64,000 nucleotides of DNA, taken from positions 1-64,000 of the forward strand of contig NZ_FYEY01000001.1 of the NCBI RefSeq assembly GCF_900187385.1, in the 5' to 3' direction. This DNA is from Streptomyces sp. 2114.4 (lineage in GTDB: Bacteria > Actinomycetota > Actinomycetes > Streptomycetales > Streptomycetaceae). The notes beneath the pieces were generated by a model, which made no database searches, was not told where the DNA came from, and worked only from the letters and a program-made list of their open reading frames with translations. Shown here piece by piece: positions 55,541 to 64,000 of the stretch (position 1 is its first letter; each line of letters begins with the position of its first letter). A program made the translations under genes and the position numbers.

Positions 55541-56160
55541 GGCTCGGCGCTCGGCGAACGGTCCGTGCCTCTGCAGTCCGCCTACTGCGGCGCCAAGCAC
55601 GCCATCAACGGCTTCACCTCAGCCCTGCGCACAGAGCTCCTCCACGAGGGCAGCGGCGTCCACGTCACCCTGGTGAAGTTGCCGGCCGTCAACACCCCTC
55701 AGTTTTCCTGGCTGCGGTCCCGCCTGCCCCGCCACCCGCAGCCGGTGCCCGCCCATCTACCAGCCGGAAGTCGCCGCCCGCGCCATCGTCCACGCAGCCG
55801 ACCATCCCCGGCGCAAGCAATATGCCGTCGGCGCGTCCACCTTCGCGACCGTCCTGGCAAACAAGCTGGCCCCCGCGCTCCTGGACCACTACCTCGCCCG
55901 CACCGGCTTCGACTCCCAGCAGACCGACGCCCCGGCTCCCCCGGACCGAACCGGTAACCTCTGGGAGCCCGCCGACGGCAGGAGCGGGCACGACTACGGC
56001 GCGCACGGCGACTTCGATGACCACGCAGCAGCTCACTCGCCCGTAACCGCGCTGGCCCGGCACCCCGCCGCTCTCGTCGGTGGCCTGCTCGGCGCCGCGC
56101 TGGGTACGGCCGCCGTGGCACGGTCAGCCCTGCGGCGCCAGGGCGGCTGCCGGGGCTAGG
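55541..56160 (+). pseudogene. short-chain dehydrogenase, C-terminal part with frameshift
   Basis: Begins VGSALGERSVPLQSAYCGAK, the SDR catalytic YxxxK block, then INGFTSALRTELLHEGSGVH. Near 55745 the frame changes and continues PIYQPEVAARAIVHAADHPR, AVGASTFATVLANKLAPALL and a hydrophobic end VGGLLGAALGTAAVARSALR with a TAG at 56158. The Rossmann N-terminus (nucleotide site) is missing because of the GH15 junction. Confidence 0.72.
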
Positions 56161-56176
56161 AAGTCCGCTCCCCCGT

Positions 56177-56640
56177 TCACGACCGGAGAAACAGGCTTAC
56201 GGCCTGTTCAGCTCTTACGTGCGGTGACCAGAGCGAAGGAAAGGAATCCCCGCCGTCCGCTGTGAGCAGGTCGATAACGGGCGCGTTCGCGCTACGGCTG
56301 GCCGGCTGATGCCCGGCCCCTGCCCGGGCCCACAGCAGCCAGTCCCGCCAGGCATCAGGCTGCGGCCGCGCCGAAGTGACCTCCACCAACTCGGTGATCC
56401 CCCAGTGAAAGCGCCACCGCTCACTCTCCTCCTCGAACGGCAGGGGCGTGAGCCTCCGCTCGCACAGCGGTCACCTGGTCCCCTACACCCGCCTCGGCGA
56501 AGACGGCTGTCGCGTCCTCGGGCGCGCTCCACCAGTCGGCCGCGACGACCTCGGCACCGTATTCGCGGGCCAGGAACACCAACGTGGCGCCCTTGCCGGA
56601 GCCGAGATCGAGAACCCGCATCCCGGGGCGCAGACAGACC
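56177..56640 (-). pseudogene. SAM-dependent methyltransferase with internal deletion
   Basis: The first part reads RVLDLGSGKGATLVFLAREY (motif I) and VVAADWWSAPEDATAVFAEA. An extra C follows, then the other frame reads LPFEEESERWRFHWGITELV and VEVTSARPQPDAWRDWLLWA. The middle of the fold, about 75 residues with motifs II and III, is deleted. The end is VIDLLTADGGDSFPS. Confidence 0.7.
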
Positions 56641-56895
56641 GCGAGAGGCTCCCGGCCAAGGAGCGCGGGCGGACGGGACCGTCGCCTCCGCTAACTACCG
56701 CGTGCTGCTGAAGGGCTCCGTCGGCCCCGGGGCCCTGAAAGGACGAACGGGCATATCGAAGCATTCCGCGTGAGCTGCGTCATTTCGCCCGATGGTCCGC
56801 GCGTCTAGGCTTCCGGGCGCCCGGGGTACGGCCCCACTGCACTGCGCGACGGTCCGCGACCTGCGGTGACCCTGTGGCGCAAGAGAAAGGACGCC

Positions 56896-57432
56896 ATGTC
56901 GTTGTCCACCGATATCTCACCGGTCATAGCATCCACCGCGCAGTGGCTGCTGCGCTCCTACCCCGCCACGGGCGGTGCCCTCGACGTGGCCCTCGCAGAG
57001 GCCCAGGCCCACCAGGCAACCACGGCCGCTGCGTGGCTGCGCTACCCCACGGCGGCGGACGCCGCGGCAGTCGCTTTCGTCGGCCCCGGCGGCTCGGCCC
57101 GGCTGGACTGGATCACCGGCGTCGACGTATCCGGCCCGGAGGCGTTCGAGGAGCCTTGGCGCACCTGGGTCGACGAGGTCGTGGCGAGCTGGGCTGCGTG
57201 CCTGCTCACCACACCGGAACTCGCCGACGAGGCGGTGGCCGCCCTCTCCTGCGGTGAGCATGCCGCCGGGATGAGTGTCGACTTCCGCCGGCTGACCCGG
57301 CCCGACGACCGCGATCGCCGGGCGGCGACGCTGCTGCGCCACCCCGACCTCCTCGGCCCTGTCGCCGACCTCCACCGCCCCGCGCTCGTGCGCCACCTGC
57401 AAGGCGACGAACTCGACGCCGAGCGCGTCTAG
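56896..57432 (+). CDS. hypothetical protein
   Basis: About 178 residues. The ATG at 56896 lies behind AGAAAGGACGCC. Helical N-terminus (ASTAQWLLRSYPATGGALDV) and an Ala-rich body (AFVGPGGSARLDWITGVDVS, ELADEAVAALSCGEHAAGMS). No recognised family, no signal peptide. It is the only intact gene between the methyltransferase remnant and the hemerythrin gene. Confidence 0.6.
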   Translation: MSLSTDISPVIASTAQWLLRSYPATGGALDVALAEAQAHQATTAAAWLRYPTAADAAAVAFVGPGGSARLDWITGVDVSGPEAFEEPWRTWVDEVVASWAACLLTTPELADEAVAALSCGEHAAGMSVDFRRLTRPDDRDRRAATLLRHPDLLGPVADLHRPALVRHLQGDELDAERV

Positions 57433-57653
57433 AGCTGCGACTGGCCGATGCGGCCCTGCGGCGGCCGCGAAGGTGGCCGCGCAGGCGGACGGCGTGGTCC
57501 TGCAACTGATCTTGATGAGTGAAGGTACCCGCCCGCCGCACAGTCCGCAGCACAGCGCCGTTATTCGCTGGAGAGGGCTGCGAGGAGGTCATCGGCGCCG
57601 ACGACGGCGCGTCATTCACCTTTCACTTGCGTACGGGAAGAGCTCTGGGTGGG

Positions 57654-58211
57654 TTACTGGCCGCGGCCGCTGACGTAGTCGCGCACCCGGTCCACCAGGC
57701 CCAGGCCCGGAGCGAGCAGCTTGTTGGCCGGCGGCGTGCTCGGGGCAGCGGGATGGGGGCGGGTGGGAGCGCTCTTCTTCGCCTGGCGGACCTTGTCGCC
57801 CAGCTCCTCCAGCACGTAGGGGTGGACACCGTTGCGGAGCCGGGTGAAGAGGTTGTTCTCCTCGTCATCCACGTGCGCGGTCACCTCGGAGCGCAGCTCC
57901 CGCACCAGCTGGTCGAAGTCCTCGTCCGTCGCCTCGCGCCGCTCGAGGTCATTGAGCAGCTGCTCGACGCGGGCGTGATCGGCGAGCTCCTTGTCCGCCA
58001 GCGCGTCACCGTCCTCCAAGTGCTCGCGCACCGCCGGGTAGAGGTACGCCTCCTCGGCCACGGAGTGCCGCACCAGCTCGATCGTCAACGCATCCACCAG
58101 CCGCTTGCGGTCCTCCCCACCAGGAGGAGCGTCACTGAACTGCTCGAACAGCTCCTCGACCTCACGGTGATCGGTCGTCAGCTCCGCAATCACATCGCCG
58201 CCATGCCCCAC
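57654..58211 (-). CDS. hemerythrin-domain protein
   Basis: About 185 residues with a GTG start. Four-helix bundle with iron ligands: TDHREVEELFEQF (His about 15), LVRHSVAEEAYLYPAVRE (His and Glu), LADHARVEQLL (His) and HVDDEENNLF (His, Glu). The C-terminal 45 residues are a Pro/Ala-rich tail. Such proteins bind oxygen or react with NO and are frequent in Streptomyces stress clusters. Confidence 0.85.
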   Translation of the reverse strand: MGHGGDVIAELTTDHREVEELFEQFSDAPPGGEDRKRLVDALTIELVRHSVAEEAYLYPAVREHLEDGDALADKELADHARVEQLLNDLERREATDEDFDQLVRELRSEVTAHVDDEENNLFTRLRNGVHPYVLEELGDKVRQAKKSAPTRPHPAAPSTPPANKLLAPGLGLVDRVRDYVSGRGQ

Positions 58212-58283
58212 GGCACACCGCCTCTCGCTCCGGCAGCCGACTTCTCCGGCTGATGGCTCACGGGTTCCCGGACGGAGGCCGCA

Positions 58284-59270
58284 TTAACACCCCTGTGGCC
58301 GCAAATGCCCCACCTGCGCCATGGGTGGGCGTGGCACCCGCACGCCCAGCCCAGAAGACGGCACGATCACGGTGGGTGCGATGCGTGCTGCGCCCGTCGT
58401 CCCGGCCTGGCGAGCCATGTCCATGAGGAGATCGAAGTGCGCGGGGGTGTGCATCGAGGATGCCGATCGCCTGCGCGTTGTGCAGGTGAAGACGGTGCAC
58501 GTCAAAAGACACGTTGTAGCCGCCGAGCGCGCCGGCGACGCCCCACCGGCCGCCTTCGCGCAGCAGCGGCAGCCCCTCACTCACCAGGCCCCGGCGACGA
58601 TGTCGAGTGCGACGTCGATGCCTTTCGGGGCGATAGCGCGGATCTGTTAGGCGACGTCTCGTGCCCGGTCGACGACTTCGTGCGCACCCGCCTCGCGCAC
58701 CGAATCGATCGTGTATCCGCTGCTGATGGCAAGCACCCTTGCACCGCGCGCTCGGGTGATCTGCACCGGCGCGAGGCCGACTCCGCCGGATGCTCCCGAG
58801 ACCAGCACGGTCTCCCCCCTCCTGCAGTCGGCTCCGCTCGATCACCCCCAGCGCCGTGCCGTAGGCGATCGGCAACGTGGCGAGCTGATCGTCCGTGAGC
58901 GGGGATTCCGTCACATCGTGAACTCGCTCCGCCGGCGCGGTCACATACTCGGCGTAACCACCGTCGCGTTCGCTCCCCCTCAACCCCACCGGGTTCGCAT
59001 CCGGCCCTCCGGAGTCGCAGATCGCCGGATCGACGACCACGCGACGACCGACGAGGCCCTTGTCCATGTCGGCGCCGACCACCACGACCCGGCCCGCCGG
59101 TTCCGGCCTTCGCGGGGCTTCTTGACCGCGTCGGCCAGGAGGACTTCCTTGCGCATCTCGCAGCCGTCGGGATCGGCGTCCGTCCACAGGCGGAACTTGT
59201 CCCGCTCATATCCGGAGCGCGACTCGGCTGCCGCCTTCAGATCAGGCGGTGCCAGTCCTGGGGGTACCCA
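58284..59270 (-). pseudogene. zinc-type alcohol dehydrogenase / quinone oxidoreductase remnant
   Basis: Pieces in several frames: KFRLWTDADPDGCEMRKEVL, VVVDPAICDSGGPDANPVGL with GGYAEYVTAPAERVHDVTES, LATLPIAYGTALGVIERSRL, and at the end RRSASSMHTPAHFDLLMDMA. At least three frameshifts break it. It is not expressed as an enzyme. Confidence 0.6.
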
Positions 59271-59356
59271 CCACACCGGTGAACGTCAACCGACGGCGCG
59301 ATACTTCGCGGGGCGTAGTCACGGTGCCACGGGCAGCCGCGACGCGGTGTTCGGCG

Positions 59357-59692
59357 CTACGCGTCGGCGCGCGGGGGCGGCTGCTCGCTGCGGAGCGCTT
59401 CGTCCTGGACGAGCAGGGAGAGGAGGGAGGCGACGGGGAGGCCGGCTTCAGCCGGGTGCCGCAACACCTTCCCGGGCTCGATGCGGTAAGTGTTCGCGCG
59501 TCCTTCGCGTTTGTGCGACAAGTAACCCCCCTGCTCAAGATCCGCGATGATCCGCTGGACGGCGCGCTCGGTGAGCCGGCAGTGGGCGGCGATGTCGCGG
59601 ATGCGGGCGTTGGGGTCGTCGGCGATGGCTGCCAGCACGCGAGCGTGATTGGTGATGAACGTCCATCCGTTGTGAGGGTCAGGCACTCCCAT
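59357..59692 (-). CDS. winged-helix transcriptional regulator (MarR-like)
   Basis: About 111 residues. NHARVLAAIADDPNARIRDI, AAHCRLTERAVQRIIADLEQ and GGYLSHKREGRANTYRIEPG form a winged helix with a clear wing, and a short C-terminal helix ends SEQPPPRADA. ATG start at 59692. It is divergent from the STAS gene and could regulate it or the dehydrogenase remnant next to it. Confidence 0.78.
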   Translation of the reverse strand: MGVPDPHNGWTFITNHARVLAAIADDPNARIRDIAAHCRLTERAVQRIIADLEQGGYLSHKREGRANTYRIEPGKVLRHPAEAGLPVASLLSLLVQDEALRSEQPPPRADA

Positions 59693-59807
59693 GCGGCAAT
59701 CCTATGAGGGCCCCTTGGCTGACGCCAAATACATGACATATATTTCGTGCAACACGTTGCGTGTGTCGAGTTCCGGCATCGGCAGGTCTCCGAGAAGGGC
59801 AAGCGGG

Positions 59808-60254
59808 GTGGACCCTCGGGTAGTGACGGTTGTGACAGAGCGCGCCCCGGGGGCGCAGCAGCTCGCCACGCCACACGAGAACCCAGTCGGTGGGGCGGTG
59901 GGTCCGCCATGCCTGATGAGGGTCTCCAGCGTCTCCGATGCAGAAGAGACCGTGGTGGCCCTGCGGGGTGAGATCGACTATGGCTGCGAGGAGGCACTCG
60001 AAAGGGCTCTCACCCACGTTCTGAGCGCCTCTGACCGTGGAATCGGGATCGACCTCAGCAAGGTCTCCTTCTGGGCGTGCTCCAGCGTGAAGGTCCTCCT
60101 CACCGTACGTCAGGTGGCGCTGCGACACGGCAAGACCGTGTCCCTGCGGGCGACCAGCCCCGCAGTGCGCCGTGTGCTTGAACTGAGCGGCACACTGCGG
60201 CTCTTCACCACCAGCACCGCCCCTGCCTCTCCACATCTCACAGCCGACGGCTAG
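59808..60254 (+). CDS. STAS-domain anti-sigma factor antagonist-like protein
   Basis: About 148 residues from the GTG at 59808 behind AAGGGC; an ATG at 59916 is an alternative. The STAS domain is SSVSDAEETVVALRGEIDYG, GIGIDLSKVSFWACSSVKVL and VRRVLELSGTLRLF. The usual phosphorylated Ser in the DLSxxxFxDSSG loop is at the CSS position (WACSSVK), with Cys and Ser where DSS is normal. It probably acts in a partner-switch stress pathway. Confidence 0.72.
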   Translation: MDPRVVTVVTERAPGAQQLATPHENPVGGAVGPPCLMRVSSVSDAEETVVALRGEIDYGCEEALERALTHVLSASDRGIGIDLSKVSFWACSSVKVLLTVRQVALRHGKTVSLRATSPAVRRVLELSGTLRLFTTSTAPASPHLTADG

Positions 60255-60597
60255 CCACCGCCCTTGGGGCAGCGGCGCCTCCAGCGCGGCGCACGAGAGG
60301 GGAGGCCCAGGGCCCCTCGGCAACGACACGACGCGGGGGCTGGTTCCACGAGTGGCGGGTGGCCGGGGCCCAGGTGCCCTTACGGCAGCCGCTGCGCGCC
60401 TCGGCAACCGGTTCTCTTGCCGCTACGTCACTGCGGGCACCCACCGGGACGGCTCAAGTGGCGCAAGATTGGCCCCCAGCAGGGCTCAGGGAGCGTCCGC
60501 CACCTCTCCCCGTGACCAGGGGACATGAGTGTTCGTGCACCGGGTACCGGCGTGAGTGCCACTGAGAACGGTGGAGTCCAAAGCTGAGGAGTCCGGC
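60255..60597. other. intergenic region without a supported gene
   Basis: GC-rich spacer between the STAS and DUF5133 genes. No ribosome site plus open frame was found that is longer than background. Confidence 0.4.
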
Positions 60598-60825
60598 ATG
60601 CTGACGGCCCACCCCGCAGTGCTGCGCAAGCTCGTGGACGAATACGAGGCCCTGCGGGCTGTACACGCAGAATGCGGCAACGCAGAGCCGCGCGGACGCA
60701 TGACCGAGGTCGCCTGCGCCCTGTGCCTCTCCACTGGCACCTCCGACGTGGACGCGGCTCTGATCGCCGCACACCACCAGCTCCCGGGAGCTCAGGTGCA
60801 TGACGACTCTCTCCTTGTCCCCTGA
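60598..60825 (+). CDS. DUF5133 small protein
   Basis: A 75-residue protein. MLTAHPAVLRKLVDEYEALR, then VACALCLSTGTSDVDAALIA, matches DUF5133, a short Streptomyces family of unknown function, often repeated near stress genes. The ATG at 60598 lies behind GAGGAG. Confidence 0.8.
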   Translation: MLTAHPAVLRKLVDEYEALRAVHAECGNAEPRGRMTEVACALCLSTGTSDVDAALIAAHHQLPGAQVHDDSLLVP

Positions 60826-60973
60826 GCGCACAAAGACACTGCCGGCGGCGCCCCAGTGCGAGAGGGCGATTGGCCCCTCGACTGCCGCTGACGCATCCCG
60901 CGCCCAGCGCCGTCGATTAGGGACAAACTAGGTAAAACGGCCTGACGAGCCGTCACGGCTCGAAGGAGGCGTC

Positions 60974-61646
60974 ATGAGGGCTTTGACATGGCACGGCAAG
61001 CGCGACGTTCGCATCGACACGGTCCCCGACCCCGAGATCGTGGACCCGACCGACACCATCGTCCGCATCACCTCGACCGGAATCTGCGGGTCCGACCTGC
61101 ATCTCTATGAGGTGCTCGGCCCCTACCTCGATCCCGGTGACATTCTCGGGCATGAGCCGATGGCATCGCCCTGCACCAGGGCGCAAGCAAGGTCATCGGC
61201 GTGGACCTCGTCCCCGAACGTCTGGCGCGGGCCCGCGCCCGGTGCACAGCCTGGACTTGAAGGAACACGAAAAGGATGTGGGCGAGGAAATCCGCAGCCT
61301 CACCGGAGGCCGCGGCACCGACGCCGTCATCGACGCGGTGGGCATGGAGGCACACGGCACGCCCATGGCCAAGGTGGCCCAGCAGTTCGCCGGCCTGCTG
61401 CCCGACGCACTGGGCGAGAGGATGTTGGGCCGAGCCGGCGTGGACAGCATGGCGGCCCTCAACACAGCCGTCGATGCCGTGCACCGCGGCGGCACCATCT
61501 CGCTCATCGGACTCTATGGAGGAGCCGTCGACCCCATGCCGATGCTGACGCTGTTCGACACACTGCCCCTCGAAGAAGGGCCGCGCGCCTATGCGGCCTT
61601 CCAGGCCAAGGAGGACGGCATGATCAAGACCGTTCTCACTCCCTGA
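60974..61646 (+). pseudogene. formaldehyde-dehydrogenase-like zinc alcohol dehydrogenase, internally deleted
   Basis: [30 protein letters not shown] and ILGHEPM are the start of a glutathione-independent formaldehyde dehydrogenase-like enzyme. At about 61162 the gene jumps to [20 protein letters not shown] (NAD fold), so about 115 residues with structural zinc ligands are missing. Another shift follows, with [20 protein letters not shown] and [20 protein letters not shown] to the end. A scrap from 61655 to 61858 (ATPGKRIDSPGAPTDLGFSL) belongs to another lost gene. Confidence 0.72.
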
Positions 61647-61866
61647 AGCGGTAGGCGTCATCCGGTACGGAGTCCGTGCCACACCTGGCAAGCGCATCGA
61701 CTCTCCAGGAGCCCCCACTGACCTCGGATTCTCCCTCGCACCAGGTGCCGTCACCTACTGGGTGGGCGAAGCCCAACACGGCACGGACTACCAAGACCTC
61801 GAACGGACTCCGGAATCCGTCGCATCGACAACACGGACCCGCGGCCAATAACGAAGGAGACCTAAA

Positions 61867-62757
61867 GTGGCAGGCGACAACAAAGCCGAGCAGAACCCGG
61901 TCACCAAGCACCCTCAGCCGGAGTTCGAGCAGCAAGACCAGGCGCACCCCGGCTGGACGGGGCCCATGGACCCGCCGCCTGACCACGGGGAGGACTCCTA
62001 TCGGGGCAGCGGCCTCCTGGAAGGGCGCAAGGCCGTGGTGACCGGCGGGGACTCCGGCATCGGGCGAGCTGTCTGCCTGGCATTCGCACGCGAGGGCGCG
62101 GACGTCCTGTTCACCTACCTCCCGGAAGAAGGCAAGGAAGCCGGTGAAACCTCCCGCCACATCGAGGAAGCCGGACGTGCCGCCGTGGCGGTGCCCTGCG
62201 ACATCCGCGAGGAAGAGCAGTGTGAGCGCCTCATCGAACGCGCGGTGACGGAGTTCGGCAGGATCGACATCCTCGTCAACAACGCCGCCTACCAGATGTC
62301 GCAGCCCGACGGCATCAGCGCCATCACCACCGAACAGTTCGACCGCGTGGTCCGCACCAATCTCTACGGCATGTTCTGGCTTTCGAAGTTGGCTGTGCCG
62401 CACATTCCTCAGGGCGGATCGATCATCAATTCCGCATCGGTGCAGGCGTACAAGCCCAGCCCGCACCTGCTCGACTACGCCATGACCAAGGGCGCCATCG
62501 TCACCTTCACGCAGGGGCTCGCTCAGATGCTGGCCTCCGACGGCATCCGCGTCAACGCGGTCGCCCCCGGGCCGGTGTGGACTCCCCTGATCCCGGCGAC
62601 GCTCCCGGACACCACCACCTTCGGCAAGCAATCACCCCTGGGACGGCCGGCCCAACCAGCGGAAATGGCTCCCGCCTACGTCTTCCTCGCCTCACCGCAG
62701 GCTAGCTACATCACAGCGGAGGTCCTCAATGCCACCGGCGGAACACCACTTCCTTAG
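61867..62757 (+). CDS. short-chain dehydrogenase/reductase
   Basis: About 296 residues; the GTG at 61867 lies behind AAGGAGACC. A 45-residue N-terminal extension (EFEQQDQAHPGWTGPMDPPP) is followed by the Rossmann fold: TGGDSGIGR cofactor site, NNAAYQ, and catalytic Ser, Tyr, Lys in NSASVQ and YAMTKGA. The extension and motifs match the YhxC/YdaD-like general-stress SDR group. Intact. Confidence 0.88.
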   Translation: MAGDNKAEQNPVTKHPQPEFEQQDQAHPGWTGPMDPPPDHGEDSYRGSGLLEGRKAVVTGGDSGIGRAVCLAFAREGADVLFTYLPEEGKEAGETSRHIEEAGRAAVAVPCDIREEEQCERLIERAVTEFGRIDILVNNAAYQMSQPDGISAITTEQFDRVVRTNLYGMFWLSKLAVPHIPQGGSIINSASVQAYKPSPHLLDYAMTKGAIVTFTQGLAQMLASDGIRVNAVAPGPVWTPLIPATLPDTTTFGKQSPLGRPAQPAEMAPAYVFLASPQASYITAEVLNATGGTPLP

Positions 62758-62888
62758 GGAACCGGCAGCCCACGCCCGACAGGACTCCAGCTGAACCGAC
62801 ATCAGACCGCCAACCACCTCGCTCCCTGCTGTACGAGTACGGCCCCGCGCCCCTGGACCTCTACGAGCATCCGAGCACCCGCTGACGC

Positions 62889-63167
62889 CGCGCCAACCGC
62901 GCCATCCGCTCCTACTTGCGGCGACGCAGCATCCGGCACGTGATCCCGGAGAGGAAGGGCCAGCAGGCCGGGCGCCGGAACCGGGGTGCACAGGGCGGCC
63001 GGCCCCCAAGTTTCGACCCCGCGCGGTACAGGAAGCGCAATAGCGTGGAGCGGGCGATCAGCAAGCTGAAACAGTTTCGGGCCGTCGCTACCCGCTCTGA
63101 CAAGCGCGGATACGTCTGCCTGGGTACCGTCACCGCCGTCGCGGTCATCATCTGGTTCCGGGCGTGA
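62889..63167 (+). pseudogene. IS5-family transposase C-terminal remnant
   Basis: RANRAIRSYLRRRSIRHVIP, RGAQGGRPPSFDPARYRKRN, VERAISKLKQFRAVATRSDK and RGYVCLGTVTAVAVIIWFRA. The catalytic Glu (VERAI) region is present; the rest of the transposase is gone. Confidence 0.8.
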
Positions 63168-63179
63168 GCCGAACGAGGC

Positions 63180-63887
63180 TCACCCGACGTCGGTCGTGAC
63201 GACCATGGCCGTCTCCGTGTCGGCCTCCGCGATAAGGGCGCCGTCCGGAGCCCAGATGGAAGAACGGCCGCAGCCGGTCCACGGCCCTGCCGGTCCGACA
63301 TGGTTGGCCAGCACGACGTACATGTTCGAGTCTTTGGCGATTCCCGGATAGATCGCCGCGAGTTCATCAACTCCGGCGCCAGTGCCGTACAGCGAGCTGG
63401 CCAGGTGCACCTGACACCCGTCAGTGGACCCACGCACGGTCAAGTCGGGAAAGTGGTTGTCGTAGCACGTGGCGAGCGCGAAGCGCACACCTCCGAACTC
63501 GAATCGCCCATCGTGCTGCCCGGCTGCGAAGGCCGCCTGCTCATGCTCGAACAGGTGCTGCTTCCGGTAGCTGGTGAGCAGCTCGCCGTCGGCCCCGAAG
63601 ACCAGCGTCTCGATCGCGGGCCGTGGCCCGTCGGTGGCTGCTACGCAATTGACGACGGTGGCGATGCCGCTCTTCCGGATCACGTCCAGGCGCTGGTCTT
63701 CCGCCGTCGCCCAGAGGGCAGGATCAGCGAGTACGGCCTCAAGCTCGTACCCGGTCAAGGCCAGCTCGGGAAACACCACGAGCTCTGCACCCTGAGCGCG
63801 GGCCTGGCCTGCGAGAACGGTCATCTGCCGGACGTTGGCGGCCACGTCGGCCGGGACACAGGTGAACTGACCTGCTGCGATCTTCAT
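63180..63887 (-). CDS. carbon-nitrogen hydrolase (nitrilase family)
   Basis: About 235 residues from the ATG at 63887 behind GGAA. The catalytic triad is visible: Glu in VFPELALTGYE, Lys in SYRKQHLFEHE and Cys in LATCYDNHFPD. The length and DxNHxPD-type block fit the amidase/nitrilase class that hydrolyses small amides. The substrate is unknown. Convergent with the IS5 remnant. Confidence 0.85.
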   Translation of the reverse strand: MKIAAGQFTCVPADVAANVRQMTVLAGQARAQGAELVVFPELALTGYELEAVLADPALWATAEDQRLDVIRKSGIATVVNCVAATDGPRPAIETLVFGADGELLTSYRKQHLFEHEQAAFAAGQHDGRFEFGGVRFALATCYDNHFPDLTVRGSTDGCQVHLASSLYGTGAGVDELAAIYPGIAKDSNMYVVLANHVGPAGPWTGCGRSSIWAPDGALIAEADTETAMVVTTDVG

Positions 63888-64000
63888 GGAGTTCCATACT
63901 GCCACTCCACAACCTTCCAGCTCACCGCGGGTGCCTTCCATTACCCATGCAGGCCTTGATCGCACGAGGCTGCATCGGCCCCCCATCGCGGCCGCTGACC

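Noticed and set aside
1..64000. CRISPR arrays, tRNA or rRNA genes
   Set aside because: No regular short-repeat array and no tRNA- or rRNA-like sequence was noticed on reading; the only dense repeats are WD40 coding repeats.

Overview
The window is high-GC actinobacterial DNA, almost certainly from Streptomyces. It reads as accessory DNA near the end of a linear replicon (chromosome arm or linear plasmid). Support: a gene for a Tpg-type telomere terminal protein (7960-8517), one intact and two or three decayed helicase-associated-domain (HA) helicases, many transposase remnants, a very high pseudogene load, and Streptomyces-type families such as DUF5133, LGFP/DUF2599 exported proteins and XRE-nSTAND-WD40 proteins. 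No rRNA, tRNA or CRISPR array was seen.

Layout. 0.2-3.6 kb: a small Cys/His-containing protein and an HA-domain superfamily II helicase, probably an operon. 3.65-7.1 kb (minus): a three-gene ABC-three-component-like conflict operon (nuclease effector, middle component, Rad50-like ATPase) joined by GTGA stop/start overlaps. 7.3-13.6 kb: a frameshifted gene, tpg, then a Mu/TniA-like transposition operon carrying a second, partly deleted transposase/ATPase set. That transposon lies in an HA helicase gene, which is interrupted again by an ISL3-family element (13704-15947) with a GNAT acetyltransferase passenger. 16.6-20.2 kb: small membrane proteins, a sigma-like factor and a pentapeptide-repeat membrane protein. 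20.4-24.1 kb: a decayed TniA-TniB-TniQ transposon split by an exported LGFP/DUF2599 protein gene. 24.5-27.2 kb: a CdiI-like immunity gene, a chimeric transposase end, a lipoprotein and a broken gene.

27.3-42.7 kb is the most striking part. Five copies of a 54-bp intergenic element occur here. Reading one way from the element are XRE-nSTAND-WD40 genes (two large copies, one deletion derivative, one HTH-only remnant). Reading the other way are small exported or membrane protein genes, different at each copy. In the two large copies the element is 96 bp from the GTG start of the STAND gene. I read this as a duplicated module: a conserved STAND-type sensor/regulator paired with variable small exported cargo under a shared two-way promoter or operator.

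42.9-50.8 kb: a secreted protein, an IS5-type remnant, a 194-bp MITE inserted in the gene after a barstar-domain gene, a UvrD-like helicase with a C-terminal PD-(D/E)XK-like nuclease region, and the C-terminal part of a phage/plasmid primase-helicase. 50.8-63.9 kb: metabolic and stress genes, many truncated or joined by deletions (Fe-S oxidoreductase, TPP enzyme, enolase-superfamily enzyme, GH15/SDR chimera, methyltransferase, two alcohol dehydrogenases), with intact-looking hemerythrin, winged-helix, STAS, DUF5133, SDR and nitrilase genes. Several frameshifts are single-base changes in C/G runs, so some could be sequence errors; the large deletions cannot be.
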